Below, piece after piece: positions 44,507 through 55,359 of a stretch of DNA of 64,000 nt; position 1 is the first letter of the stretch; every line of letters starts with the position of its first letter. The stretch comes from Crocodylus rhombifer (Eukaryota > Chordata > Crocodylia > Crocodylidae), in the NCBI GenBank assembly GCA_038503035.1, contig JAVSML010021662.1, forward strand, positions 248,001 to 312,000, in the 5' to 3' direction. A program made the position numbers and the translations under genes. Under the pieces are notes generated by a model, which made no database searches, was not told the origin of the DNA, and worked only from the letters and a program-made list of their open reading frames with translations.

Positions 44507-44700
44507 CTAGCTCTGTCCCAACAGAGGATCATTAGGATGCTGGTAGACGGCATTCCTATGCCCAGACATACACTTGGCGTTCTGCTGCATGACGGAGATT
44601 CTCCGACACAGAGACAGCCCTTTCCCCTCCTCTGCTGGACTCCTGATTACATTCTCATTCCTTTCCTCATCCAAATCCATCAAAGCATACTTGTTTAGAT
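44507..44700 (-). other. open segment, weak candidate for a terminal exon
   Basis: On the minus strand a frame runs from about 44,700 (just after an AACAAG that could be an acceptor) through ALMDLDEERNENVIRSPAEE and HRNAVYQHPNDPLLGQS to a stop, followed about 30 bp later by AATAAA. The composition looks protein-like and not low in complexity. I do not recognise the protein, and a 60-codon frame is expected by chance many times in 64 kb. Confidence 0.15.
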
Positions 44701-45379
44701 GTGTTTTGTTCTGCTTTGTTCTGTTACTCAGAAGCATCAGAGCTTCACCAGAGCTGGAGGTGGGCAAGGGGCCTGGGCTGTAAGGTCTGGTGCTCCGCGG
44801 GGATTGAGACTCTACTGGTATGTTCTGCTCATGTGTTCAGGATCATGCTGCTCACCAAATCTGGAGCTGAAAAGGATTCTTCCTACGTGTTGTATCGACA
44901 GTTTCCTTTGAAGCATGTGGTATGACTTACCAGCTGGAATCATCTAGGCTTAGCTGACCTAAGCAGGTCTCTGCTATTGGATAGGCCTTGGGTATGCTTA
45001 GCACTTCAGTCTCTCCTTGTTTTCCTTTGGCACATAGTTTACCGTCTGGCTTTAGTTAGTTTAACTAAAGACTTAGGGCTTAATATACAGGTATCTGGGA
45101 GAATTATAGCAATCTGTGTTGACTAGGGAGTCAGACCAGATAATGCAATGGCTCTTCCTGACTTTTATGAAACTGCAAAAAAAAGTGAGAAATGGTTGGA
45201 AGGTCACAACTGTCTGAATTAGCCTGAATATCATGGCAAAGCACCCCACCTTTCACATTAGTAGGTGTCTGTTGTGAGCAGGCTGCTACCAATATCGGCC
45301 TTTTCAGTACCGGGCTTTGTGTGCAGGCGCCAAGCCTCTCCTACAACATACCCATGAAACTGCTTCTGTGATGTCCCTT

Positions 45380-45608
45380 ACCACGTTGTCCTTCCAGTCC
45401 CAGCAGCGGTTGGCCCCTCCACAGCCCCATTCTGACTTTCTGAAGAGCTTCCACTGTTCTTCCTGCTTCCACTAACACTCAAACTCCCATGCTGACAGCG
45501 CATAGAAGAGCGCAGCCAGCTGAGATCTCCTGACCCAGCTGTCTGAGAAGCCGGGGCCTTGGCCCCAGGCTTAGGCGTTCTCATAAGAGTCATGAGAAAC
45601 TTCACAAC
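45380..45608 (-). other. open segment, weak candidate for an internal exon
   Basis: On the minus strand a frame begins right after an AG at 45,609 (EVVKFLMTLMRTPKPGAKAP), continues with a serine-rich part (GSLSVSGSRKNSGSSSESQN) and ends at ACGTG/GTAAGG, a good splice-donor match near 45,382. An in-frame TAG precedes the start, as an acceptor boundary would allow. The pyrimidine tract is poor. A second open piece upstream (about 45,615-45,810, with HDNIYDIIAEVHREKNASSQ) is in a different register. No family is recognised. Confidence 0.2.
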
Positions 45609-45829
45609 CTCCTATCTTATGAGAGGCCTAAGTATCTTGTCTGGGATCTTTGGAGTCTCTTTTGGAGCAGATTGCCCTGGCTGCTGGCATTTTTCTCCCT
45701 GTGCACTTCAGCAATGATGTCATAGATGTTATCATGTGACCCCAGGGCCCTAAACCTGGCTCTGTTCTTTGTAGTTGTTAATCTGGCTCTGATAATGGGA
45801 TGACACTTTTACAAGTCAGAGTTTATGTT

Positions 45830-46018
45830 AACTATCAGGGAAAGTTTCTGTTTTGGCTGGGGCATTGTCTCCACAAAGGAAACAATAGAAGTCCCATTGA
45901 TGGGAAAGTTTAAAACAAGGCTAGACAATTCAGTGTATGAGCAGGGAGCAATTTTATAGAGTCAGGGGAGTGGGCTAGATGACTTAAGCAATTAGAGACA
46001 GAAAGATTATGAATCTCT
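45830..46018 (+). mobile_element. old CR1 3' tail
   Basis: Plus-strand relic: CAATAGAAGTCCCATTGATG, AAAGTTTAAAACAAGGCTAG, GTGGGCTAGATGACTTAAGC and a final GAAAGATTATGAATCTCT. The order and end are those of a CR1 3' UTR. Confidence 0.7.
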
Positions 46019-47330
46019 CTAGTGCTATGTTCTTCATATCTTTCCAGTCCTATTGGCCACCAGAGAGGAAGTTTACAACAATTACAAAGCAGGCACTGGG
46101 GTCTTGTGCAATTGTCTTTCTCTCTGATCAGTCATGCTCTGGAAAAATATAAATTGTATTATGCAAAACACAAGGGTAACCTGACCTCTCCTAAAATACC
46201 CTGCGGTAGGAGTGCCTATAACATTGTAAAATACTGAAAACACTGTTGAGAAAGGTGGCTATGACTGAGATAATTCCATTTGCTCTACTGGATCTCTTCT
46301 ATATTATGTTTCATAGTTGTCATAAAACGTCTTGTTTTTCACAATCTCTATGAGTGTTTTCTGTCTCTTTTTGCTACTGTCTCAACATTTTTTTTTTGTT
46401 TTCCAGAATGTTCTTTCCTCGAAGGAGAGACAGGACAGGCTGAAAAGCTCTGTATAACTATTATGGGCCAGATTCAGATGGTATAAATCATTGTAGCCAT
46501 TGGAACTACCTAATTTATATAATCTAGGAACACAGCCTCAAAAGCAGGATAAAAGTCTAAACTATACAGTTCAGATACTAGGATTTTTCTGACATTAGGT
46601 TCACATGAGAGGTTTTGTCGTGGTGATCTCTGAAAACACATATAAAGTGTTTAAAAATATTTGTCTTTGCTGGGGATGAGCTCTTGGACAAACACAGCCT
46701 TAGGAAATTTTCTCTCTTTCCTCTAACTGAGTTGTTCCCATTTGCTATTCAGCTGCTGCTTTTACTTCAAGAGCATGTGGTTACCTGCTCTGAGTTGCTG
46801 ATGACTAGCACTTTAAGTTCATGGATGGTCCTAATGGCATTAGTGAGGTCAGTTGTGTGGTACTGTGCAACATCAGGGTCTAGCCCTTTATGCAGTACAG
46901 CAACTTGTCCTACCTTCTGACTAAGTCTTCCAGTTCGCTACATTCTTCACAATGCAATCCTTCCCAACAGACATTTGCACTTTTTACCCTTAGCCTCAGA
47001 GGGAACAAAACACTGCAAATGACTTTTCCGTGGCTGAAACAGTAGATAAGGTTTTATGAATGGAAAATGAGCCACAAAGCAACACCAGTGTCACTCCCAC
47101 CAATACATGTATAAAACCCAAATGACACTTCAACATGGTGCCTTCATGAGATTAATCCACTTCCAAAATTAACACTTGAAAGTTACTATTAAACTATATG
47201 AGATTAAGAGGTGAAGAAATTATGTGCTGTGATGGTACTAGCAGGCAGATATTCAGCTTTATTGAATGCATAGCCCTGATGGGTCCGCTCTGGACTCTAT
47301 ATTAAATACAGGTATTGGCCATTTAAACCT
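46019..47330. other. no gene or repeat recognised
   Basis: Unremarkable sequence; frames of 68-78 codons match nothing. Confidence 0.5.
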
Positions 47331-47332
47331 CA

Positions 47333-47655
47333 TGTCTACATATATTTAATACATAAAGAGTACACATCACCCTACGGTGACATAATGAACTGCTACATTG
47401 CCATATGGAGCACTATGGCAACATAGCGATCACCTCAGTCTACACGTGATCGCCAGCTATGTTGGCACAGTGGCACACTCCCCAGGTATAGTGTGCCACT
47501 ATGGCTACGTAGAAGCAAAATCTAACCAGGCTCTGTGTGCATGGCACAGTAACTGCCCATACTGCACTGTGCTTTAGTGCTTCCAAAGGGAAATACTAAA
47601 GCATGATGTTGTAGCAATGTTGCCATATGGCAAAGTGTAGACGCACCCAAAATCG
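47333..47655. mobile_element. miniature DNA transposon (family C), second copy
   Basis: The right end AAAGTGTAGACGCACCC mirrors the left end CTCATGTCTACATATAT, and the TGTAGACGC end is shared with 21,180-21,390. Inside, CTACATTGCCATATGGAGC and GTTGCCATATGGCAAAGTG form inverted halves around GTGGCACACTCCCC...GTGTGCCAC. Non-coding. Confidence 0.72.
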
Positions 47656-47794
47656 CCTGGAACTGGAATCTCACCAAATCAAGTGGACTAAGCCACTACA
47701 GAAACTGTTAGTAATTGGAAACCAGATGTCAAAATAAAATCCAGGATGCTATGATTTAGTAGGTGACATGTTTCTGTTGGAGCTTAGTACTAAA

Positions 47795-49146
47795 CTAGTC
47801 TTCTTCTTTGGCAATCTCTTGCAGTCAAGGATGATTGTCTTCCATGGTTGTCTTATCTGTGTGTCTGAAGATGGCTGATGAGGCCTATCCAGGATTGATA
47901 GACTCTACTGCAGCTCAGACATGTGTTTCCATATGTGGTGGGTGGTGCTGGATTTTTTATTTGGTCCATGACATTCTGTTTCTGCTGCTCCCACTTATCC
48001 ATCTCCCATTGCTGTCAGGAGGTTTCAAAGTATTGAGATCACTACAGCAGACTCTTCCTCCATTTGGAGCAGTCCTGGGTGACAGGCTCCCATGAATTGA
48101 CACTGATGTTGCATTTTTTTAAGTTGGCCTTGAGGATGTCCCTGAAGCATTTTCTCTCCTCTCCTTTTGAGCGTATGGCTGAGCTGGGAGAATAAAACTC
48201 GCTTCAGGAGTCTGAAGTCAAACATTCAGATGACATGGCCTGCCCAGTGAAGTTGATGCCTGATGATCTGTCATAGTCATGGTTTTTGGTTGCAGAAGGA
48301 TACTAACATTGGTGCATCTCTCTTCCCACTGGATTCAGAGGATCTTCTGCAGGCCATGTTGGTGGTGTTTCTCCAACACCTTTAGATGTCTCCTGTACAT
48401 TGTCCATGACTTGGCTCCATACGGCAAGGTGGGGATCATGACTGATTGATAAACCATGTGCTTAGTTTTGGATTTGATGTCATGATCTTTGAACATCCAT
48501 TTCTTCAGGTATCCAAAGGCTGTGCACATTTGAGGTAATATTGGATTTCTCTGTTGATGACAGCCTTCTGCAAGAGATGGCTTCTGAAGTATAGGAAATA
48601 CTCAGCATTCTCCAGAGTCTCACTGTAGATCTGGATTACCAGAGCTGGGGACTGTTCATTAGGAGCTTGTTGGTGCAGTCTTCTGAATGTTAAGGTCAGT
48701 CTCATTTTCTTGTATGCCTCAGTAAAGACATTGATGATTGCCTGAAGGTCCATTTCCAAGTGAGTGCACACTACAGCATCATCAGTGCTCAAAGACAGAG
48801 ATCAAGGTAATCTTGGTTTTGGCTCAGAGATGGCTGAGGTTGAACACCTGACCATTGATTTGGTAGTTTAGCTCCACTCTTGCTGGAAGCTTTTTGGTGG
48901 TCAGATGTAACATCACAGGAAAAAATATTGAGAGGAGTATTGGAGTGATGACATAGCCTTGCTTAACTCCTGACTTAACCTCAAAGGGACCCGTGATAGA
49001 TGCATTACTGAAAACCACCCCTTGCATACCATCATGGAGCAGGCAGAGAATAGTAACAAATTTAGGTGGGCATCCGTACTGCAGAAGATCCTCCACAACA
49101 CTTCTCAGCTGCTGGTGTCAAAAGCTTTCGTGAGGTCAAAGAAAGC
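47795..49146 (-). mobile_element. decayed non-CR1 LINE (RTE-like), RT and C-terminal region
   Basis: On the minus strand the RT can be followed from palm motif A (FFDLTKAFDT near 49,125) through YGCPPKFVTILCLLHDGMQG, VKSGVKQGYVITP (49,096-48,824) and a damaged catalytic box (STDDAVV). Next come FTEAYKKMRLTL (48,792-48,505) and VYQSVMIPTLPYGAKSWTMY, RRHLKVLE (48,529-48,335), then GHVIRMFDFRLLKRVL in 48,240-48,025. The YGA.SWT.YRRH and GHVIRM motifs set it apart from CR1 and fit RTE-type or related LINEs; I am unsure of the clade. Several frames are needed, so it is dead. It is cut at 49,146, where a CR1 tail begins, so the endonuclease is missing. Confidence 0.8.
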
Positions 49147-49147
49147 C

Positions 49148-49372
49148 ATAGTTTCATAGTTTCTAGGGTCGGAAGGGACCTGAGTAGATCATATAGTCCA
49201 ACCCCCTGCCATGGCAGGAAAGAGTACTGGGGTCAAACGACCCCAGCAAGGCGTACATCTAGCCTCCTCTTAAAGGCCCCCAGGGTAGGAACCTGCACCA
49301 CTTCGCTTGGAAGTTGGTTCCAGATCCTAGCCGCCCTGACTGAGAGGCTTATCCTAAACCAGTAGTCACAGA
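49148..49372 (-). mobile_element. CR1 3' end
   Basis: Antisense CR1 tail starting CATAGTTTCATAGTTTCTAG (the inverted terminal short repeat), then GGGTCGGAAGGGACCTGAG, AGATCATATAGTCCAACCCC, CCCAGGGTAGGAACCTGCAC and GGTTCCAGATCCTAGCCGCC. It includes the 3' UTR and the last codons of ORF2. It lies directly against the LINE relic on its left. Confidence 0.9.
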
Positions 49373-50115
49373 CTGAATTAAGGAACACTGATGCTGGTGG
49401 GTTTGTTTTTCAAGTGACATATTTTACTGTGCTCCTGACCACTTGCTTTTTATTTGCATTCATTTAAGGTCCAAAAGTACTTTTCACAAAACCAGCAATG
49501 GTTCACAGCCTTACAGAGTCAATACAGAACACTCTGCTCCGATGAAATTTCCCTGACAAAGGTTTTTGTGACATTCTCTATTTCTTCTCGTCTTTAAAAA
49601 TTAGGAATGTGTAGGTCTGCATTATTAAAAATAGAGCCAGAGAACACAAGTCTTTCCAAGTTTTCATCCCCTCCCTCCTTTCCTCCACCAAGCTCTTTTG
49701 AAGTTTGGGGGTTTTCTTAAAAAATCAGAGTAAGATTGAAAGAGAGAGAATAGATTAGCCAGTAGCCTGGCTTTCCACTCAACTTCAGATCAAGAACTGA
49801 AAGCTTTAACTTCCACATCCCTAGTGAGTCCCTTGACCACCAGCCAATGGACTATTCTCTATGCTTTTCTTATCTCTCTGATCAGATATTTCATGCTGGA
49901 GCTGAGTAAGATTTCTGAGTGAAATTTTTATAAAAATTGGCATGTTCCTGTGAAAAGTTTCAGTTTCAATGAATCAGCAATGTCATGAAAAAGACCAACT
50001 GGCTGTAGTAAAAACAGATCCTCTGTTTCACCCCCAAAGTGAGGCTTTATTGTGTATTTTCTCTGCCTTTTAAAGCACTTAAATATAATTTGAAACAAAA
50101 GGTGTTTTAAAATAA
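49373..50115. other. no gene or repeat recognised
   Basis: AT-rich sequence without recognisable features. Confidence 0.5.
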
Positions 50116-50117
50116 AA

Positions 50118-50825
50118 GACTCATAGAAAACAGGGCTGGCAGAGACTTCTGTAAGTCATCTAATCCATCCTCTTGCCCCAAGACAGGATTTTAAACCATT
50201 CCTGAGAGATGTTTGTCTAACCTGTTCATAAAAACTTCCAGAGATGGTAGTTCTACAAATTTCCTGGGTAATCCATCCCAATGCTTAGCTGTCCTTTCAG
50301 TTAGAAAGGCATTCCTAATGTCTGAGCAAATCTCTGTTGCTGCAATTTAAGCCCACTGCTTCTTCTCCTGTCAACAGTGGACATGGAGAAAAGTTTACAG
50401 TCTTTTTCTTTGCAGTAATTTTTCACATATTTGAGTACTGTTATCATGTCTCCTTCAGACTTCTCTAGACTAAACAAAATATCTTTTTTTTCAATCTTTC
50501 CTCACAGGTCACATTTTTGAAGCCCCCAGATCATTTTTATTTCTCCTCTGGACTTTTTCCAATGGTGCACATCTTTCTTGAAGTATTGTGCCCAAAACTG
50601 GGCACAGTGTTCCATTGCTGAGTGAAGTCGAGGTTTTCCTCTGTATTTATTACACTTAGCTCTTGCTTATCCACTTCAGCATGTAGCAATATAAAATGGT
50701 GAATCAAGTTCCTTTTGCGATCGACTACAGCTCCACGTCTTGTTCAGTAGAATTGCTATCTAGGCAGTAATTCTCTATTTTGTACTTGTGTAGTAGATTA
50801 GTTTGCAATTATAATCTATCTGCAT
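50118..50825 (-). mobile_element. old CR1, 3' end and C-terminal ORF2 region
   Basis: Antisense series: GACTCATAGAAAACAGGGCT, GTCATCTAATCCATCCTC, AATCCATCCCAATGCTTAGC, TCTCCTTCAGACTTCTCTAG, GGACTTTTTCCAATGGTGC, TGCCCAAAACTGGGCACAG, then CTTTTGCGATCGACTACAGC. This is CR1 of the type shared with birds, with no surviving frame, hence older than the copies at 3.5 and 11.2 kb. Confidence 0.87.
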
Positions 50826-50896
50826 GGTATTATGAATTCTGGGTGCCAGACACAAAAACTTTTATATTAATTCCTTCTACCCTGATGGCTTGCCAA

Positions 50897-51707
50897 TAGG
50901 GGTGTGTGAAGCAGGCCCTATTCGATTTGATTTCAGCCCAAATCAGGAACAGTGATTTGATTTGTTGATTCAGATCACTGTCCTTGATTCAATTCGGCCA
51001 AATCCAAATCTGAAGAGTCGATGCTGATTCAGAGAATCAGTGATTTGGCCATAGACACAGCTTTAAATGTTTTTTCTACATGCCTTGAGGTACTAGGGTG
51101 GCTCACGAACGCTGTGATGCTGGGGCAAATGGGGCATCCCACAGGAGTGCAGGGGGGTCCTCCACATGCTTGGCAGCAAACCCAGAAATGGACTGGAAGT
51201 ACTTCCGGTCCACTTTCTGGTGCACTGGGGAGCACCCTGGAGGGCCTTGCTGTGCCCCCTGGCTCGGCGATAGTCTTCAGGGGGACCCCAGGTGCCCTCC
51301 CCAGACCCAGGAGGCACCAGTCACTGAGCCAGGGGGGCACGGGTCGGGGGGGACCATCGCGTTGTCCAGTGGACCCAGAACAAGACCGGAAGTGCTTCTG
51401 GTCCACTTCTGGGTCTGCTGCCGAGTGCTTTGGGGAGCCCCCCGCATTGTGGAACGCTTTGTCTGCCCCAGCATCACAGCATTCATTATCTGCCTGCTAC
51501 CTACAGGTATGTGGAAGACCATTCAAAGCTGTGTCTATGTCCAAACCACTGAAGCTTTCCAAATCTCTCCGAACCGATTTGGAGGTTTCCGATTCAATTC
51601 AGAGAGATTAAAGGGTCCTTTGATTCAATTTGAATTCAGAGTTTTGGCCACCGAATCTGGCCGAAGCTCCACTGGATTGAATCAGGGACTGAAGTGGCAC
51701 AGCTCCA
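50897..51707. mobile_element. complete palindromic hAT-type miniature element, 811 bp
   Basis: Ends are TAGGGGTGTG...CACAGCTCCA, flanked by a perfect 8-bp target duplication CTTGCCAA (50,889-50,896 and 51,708-51,715). Nearly the whole length is an inverted repeat about a centre near 51,300. For example, TAGACACAGCTTTAAATG (51,053) faces CAAAGCTGTGTCTA (51,523), GATGCTGGGGCAAA (51,115) faces TGCCCCAGCATC (51,463), and AAGTACTTCCGGTCC (51,197) faces a GGAAGTGCTTCTGGTCC-type segment (51,383). Frames of 196 and 207 codons arise from this GC-rich palindrome and are not genes. Related copies lie at 23,533-28,322 and 17,601-17,807. Confidence 0.93.
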
Positions 51708-51715
51708 CTTGCCAA

Positions 51716-52155
51716 CCATAAGAAACTGTGTTAGCATCTTGCAAATTAGATTTCCCAAGCTCTTACCATTAACTTGAAAAAAAAATGCATTGCATTATTT
51801 GTTTTACTTCATTGCACAATATTTTTGTTTAGCTTAGGTTTCAGGAAAAAAACAATATAGTCCAATGATGCCAAAATTTGACTTAAGATTTTGTTATTAG
51901 TCCAGGCAGCATTAGATAAAGATCACTGGATTAAAAAGTCTTTTTAGCACCTGTGAGTTGATTAAAGAATTCAGAACGAGACCACGCATAGCACCCATTT
52001 GATTTCTCCAAATGAGTTTTGCTGTTGGTTGTTGGGTTCTTTCCTAAAGGAAGTCTCAGACAATGGCAAGCTTTCATTAAGCAAAGCTGTTCACAACAAC
52101 TTATCAGAAACAGAATTGCCAAGCATACTTACTATATAGAGTAGTATGGTAATAT
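51716..52155. other. no gene or repeat recognised
   Basis: AT-rich spacer without recognisable features. Confidence 0.45.
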
Positions 52156-52159
52156 AATG

Positions 52160-52512
52160 CTCCTATACGTGTGCAGGGAGGCTGCTTAGACACGTTGTAA
52201 TTACAGCGCATCAGAGCAGACTTGATTAATTGAGTCTGTTGGCGTGTGGTAACTACTGTGCTCCAGCAGACTCCAGTGTCATGTGTATCAGTGTCTCTGT
52301 GCTGAAAAATGGTGGCAGGGTGCTTTAAATTAAAGCTCATTCGACAAGCTTTAGTTCAAATTGCCCTACTGCCATTTTTCAGTGCAGGGACACTGATACA
52401 TGTGATGTTCTGGGTGCTTTAACTAGCACAGCTCTTGCAGGTGCACTAATTAAAGAGCCCTTCCCCCACCCCACCACCACCTGGACCACATCTATAAATG
52501 CCCACAGTGCCT
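52160..52512 (+). mobile_element. miniature DNA transposon (family B), copy 2
   Basis: Opposite orientation to 29,570-29,825. Ends GCTCCTATACGTGTGCAGG and ACCACATCTATAAATGCCC are inverted. It contains GTAATTACAGCGCATCAG, GATTAATTGAGTCTG, CTCCAGCAGACTCCAGTGTC and two facing CACTGATACATGTGA / CATGTGTATCAGTG halves around GCTTTAGTTCAAATTGCC. It is longer than copy 1 at the right side. Non-coding. Confidence 0.82.
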
Positions 52513-54000
52513 AAGCTCAAACAAGAATAAGGTCCCTGTTATACTAGATGCTGTACAGACTCATATGACTCAGTCCTTGCCCCAAACAGCTTATACTCAA
52601 AACAGAGAAGAAAAAAACAAACAAGCAGAGCGAAATATGTAATGGTGTCAAACATCAGTTGATTAATTTATTTGGGGGTGGGTTTATTTAGGAATTATTT
52701 ATATATATAAATAGCCAGGTAAGTATGTAATGAAATTATTCTGGGCCACAACCTTGGCATGGCATGTCTGTGAAGAAAGCTAGTTGGAAATGTTCAGGTG
52801 AAAGGAAGCTCATAGGACGTTAATTCAGAATGTCTCAGGCTGGATGATCTTTTGGAAAATCTAATAGGTTTGGCAAAACAGGTTTCAGTGGATCCCTGCT
52901 GGATTCCTGTAGACTATCCTGGGACCGGGGACCTGGAGGACACGGCTTCCATGCATGTCCCAGAATACAGGGTCCTGGGAGGTCCCTGGAGCCGATCACT
53001 GAGCAGTGGCAGGGTCTGAAGAGAGTTTCATTTTGAAACAGCTTCATCTTGGATGGATTCAAACCCAAACTCAACTTCCCTATGAACCACAAACCCCAGT
53101 TTTTTCCAGAAAATTTGGTGAAAGGGTTAAGGAATAGTCACGAGGTCTGCATTTCACAGCTGGCCTTTGTCTCTCGGTCCAGTTTTGGAAAGCCTCCGTC
53201 ATGGACCGCATTTAAGTACATATTGTATCTGAGCAGAGATGGAATGATATGTATGCTTCCTGAGTTGGATCTCTCCTATAAGAGAAGCTGATGTCCAAAC
53301 CAGAATAATGCCAAATCTTTAGGCATTTAAAATTCATACCTGGCTCTAAATCCCTTGTCCAGCACTGTGGCTCAGGCCCTTTGTAACTTTTCTACATGAC
53401 CCGCAGAGAGGAGCCTAATGCAGTGTACTTAAACTGAAATGAAGAGGTTGTTTTCCTTAAAGTAGAGGGAAGATTATCCTGGTCAGCCATGGTGTGGGGG
53501 TTGGGACAGCAGGGGATTGAAGACATGCAGGGCTGTGTTATCTCTTCTAGTTTGTTTACAGAAAGTCTTGATATCAGTCATCGGTGCCTGAAGCGAGAGG
53601 AAGTGCAGGCTTCAGCTGGCTCTTTAAAGTGTAGATTGAGTTACTCATGTTGTTGATGTTCGATGTGGATCATTTAATTCATTCTGCAGAGAATGTGAAA
53701 ATCATGTGTCTGCAGCAAGTTAGCCCAGCAGCTAGTTGTCTCAAGCACTCCAGTTTCCTTCCTTTATTATGAAGCTGAGAAACATATCCCAGTGGGGCAC
53801 ACCAATGTTCTTGGAAGAGGAAATAGACCCAGTGCCACACGTTGTAGGGGCTTCAAATGGATAGAAATTGCAGTTGCTACCTATGATACATAGATATGTC
53901 CCAATCGTGTTCAGAGCCATTGATGTTAAACAAACACCTTGAGCTTTCTTCAACATTTTTCTTAGAAGACTGAGAGCTTTTCTATTCAGCATAGAAAGCA
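52513..54000. other. no gene or repeat recognised
   Basis: Unremarkable sequence. Frames of 80-86 codons match nothing known. Confidence 0.5.
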
Positions 54001-54004
54001 TATA

Positions 54005-54115
54005 TTCAGCTAGAAGGCAAGGTACCTGATAGACTAACTAAATCAGAGATGCATAAACTTTCATAAGCAACAGTTTGCTTCATCACATGCTATAAAGAGA
54101 CTTCAGGTAGCAGAG
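54005..54115. repeat. dispersed repeat E, second copy
   Basis: GATAGACTAACTAAATCAGA, ATGCATAAACTTTCATAAGC and AACAGTTTGCTTCATCACAT are a diverged form of the repeat seen at 37,266-37,492 ('gagactaa ... aagctttcgt'). Confidence 0.5.
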
Positions 54116-54221
54116 TTTCTAAACAGAAGTTTCAAAATTTATCCAGTTACTGTGAATGGGTGTCATTTCAATGATTTCAATGGCGTTATGTCAATTCCTG
54201 CCCCTGTACCTGCCTTCCCAG

Positions 54222-54440
54222 GGAGCTGCATAGCTCAGTCAGTAGGAGTGACAGACTGGAAAATTTGTGGTTCAATCCCAGGCAAGGTTGATGGGTTTCC
54301 ACTAATCATTTCCATTTCCAGAATGGGTCTGAGGTCCATCCAACCTCCTGTCCCATGGGTACCAGGAGCTCCCTAGGGGTAAAGGCAGCTAGAGTGTGAT
54401 GCTGACCACATTGCCTCTTTCATCTGCCAAAGTTAAAGAA
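54222..54440 (+). mobile_element. tRNA-derived SINE
   Basis: The head GGGAGCTGCATAGCTCAGTC includes a clear pol III A box (TAGCTCAGTCAGTAGG), and GTGGTTCAATCCCAGG is a clear B box about 40 bases on, the spacing of a tRNA. The 5' and 3' acceptor halves do not pair, and unrelated body sequence follows to about 54,440, so this is a SINE and not a working tRNA gene. The tail family is unknown. Confidence 0.7.
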
Positions 54441-54711
54441 ACATTGGAGCCTGTCCTCCAGTAGCCTGTAAATGGGGCTCCTTTAATGCATTCCCTTCAC
54501 CAAATTTCTTCCCAGATCTCCACTATTAAACAGAAAGGAATAGTTATATTTATTACCAGTAATGCTAAAGAAGCACTTGAAGGCCTCAAATGAACTTTAA
54601 AAAAACATTGTGCTATGAGTTGTAGAAACATGTGGTAGAAAACAGTACCCATGAATATCGTGCTAAAGAGACAAAGGTTGTGCTAGGGAGGTGAAGTGAC
54701 ATGTCCACCTG

Positions 54712-55359
54712 CAGGGATGGGTCAAGGATTTTATTAAGTGGAGGGCAGCAGAGCAGAGGTGGCTGCACTTCCTACTCCCAGCCTCCTCTCCCTGCTCCCC
54801 CACAGCTGGGGCAGGCAAGCCCTCCACTGCTGTCCTGCTACCCTTTTGTAGCCCTGTTTAAGACCCAAGAAAGCTCAGCATTTCTCCCCTCCCTTCCCCT
54901 CTGTGCTCAGAAGCACGTGCTCTCCCCTTCCTTTCCCTTTCTGTGCCTTCCCCTCCCGGTCAGGTGCTGTCAAGTGTTGTGCTGGGATGGAGATGAATTT
55001 CTGCCTGTTCCAGCTGGGCTGTGCAGGGGCTGCACTTACCAGAGACTGCGATGGCAATCGGGGCATGTTCCCCCTCCCTGCGCTGCTCCTAGGCTGGCAG
55101 GGAACAGACAGGGAAGGCAAATGTATCTGCCTGCTGTCACAATCCTGGGCTGAACACAGCCCCATGCAGCCCAGCTGGAGCAGGCAGGAGCATGCAACCT
55201 CACCCGGATCCCCCAAGGGAGGGGAGAGAAGGGAGTGAGGAGCTGGGAGGGGAGAGTGCTTACCTTCTTTGAGACTGAAATACCTGGCTGCTGCTCTGGC
55301 AGTGTGGTCAGAAAAGGGGATGCAGGCATGCCACTGCACCCCCTCTGGATCCACCCCTG
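54712..55359. mobile_element. GC-rich hAT-type element, 648 bp
   Basis: Left end CAGGGATGGGTCAAGG and right end CTCTGGATCCACCCCTG (inverted: CAGGGGTGGATCCAGAG) form a terminal inverted repeat with few mismatches. A perfect 8-bp target duplication TCCACCTG flanks it (54,704-54,711 and 55,360-55,367). CAGGGRTGG ends with 8-bp duplications are standard for hAT. Frames of 111-159 codons on both strands are compositional; no transposase motif is visible, so it is non-autonomous. Confidence 0.87.

Noticed and set aside
51021..51721. 196- and 207-codon plus-strand frames as a gene
   Set aside because: They lie wholly inside the palindromic hAT element, overlap each other in different registers and have open antisense frames; the base composition of the GC-rich palindrome explains them.
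54222..54300. Functional tRNA gene
   Set aside because: A and B boxes are good, but the acceptor ends do not pair and unrelated SINE body follows.
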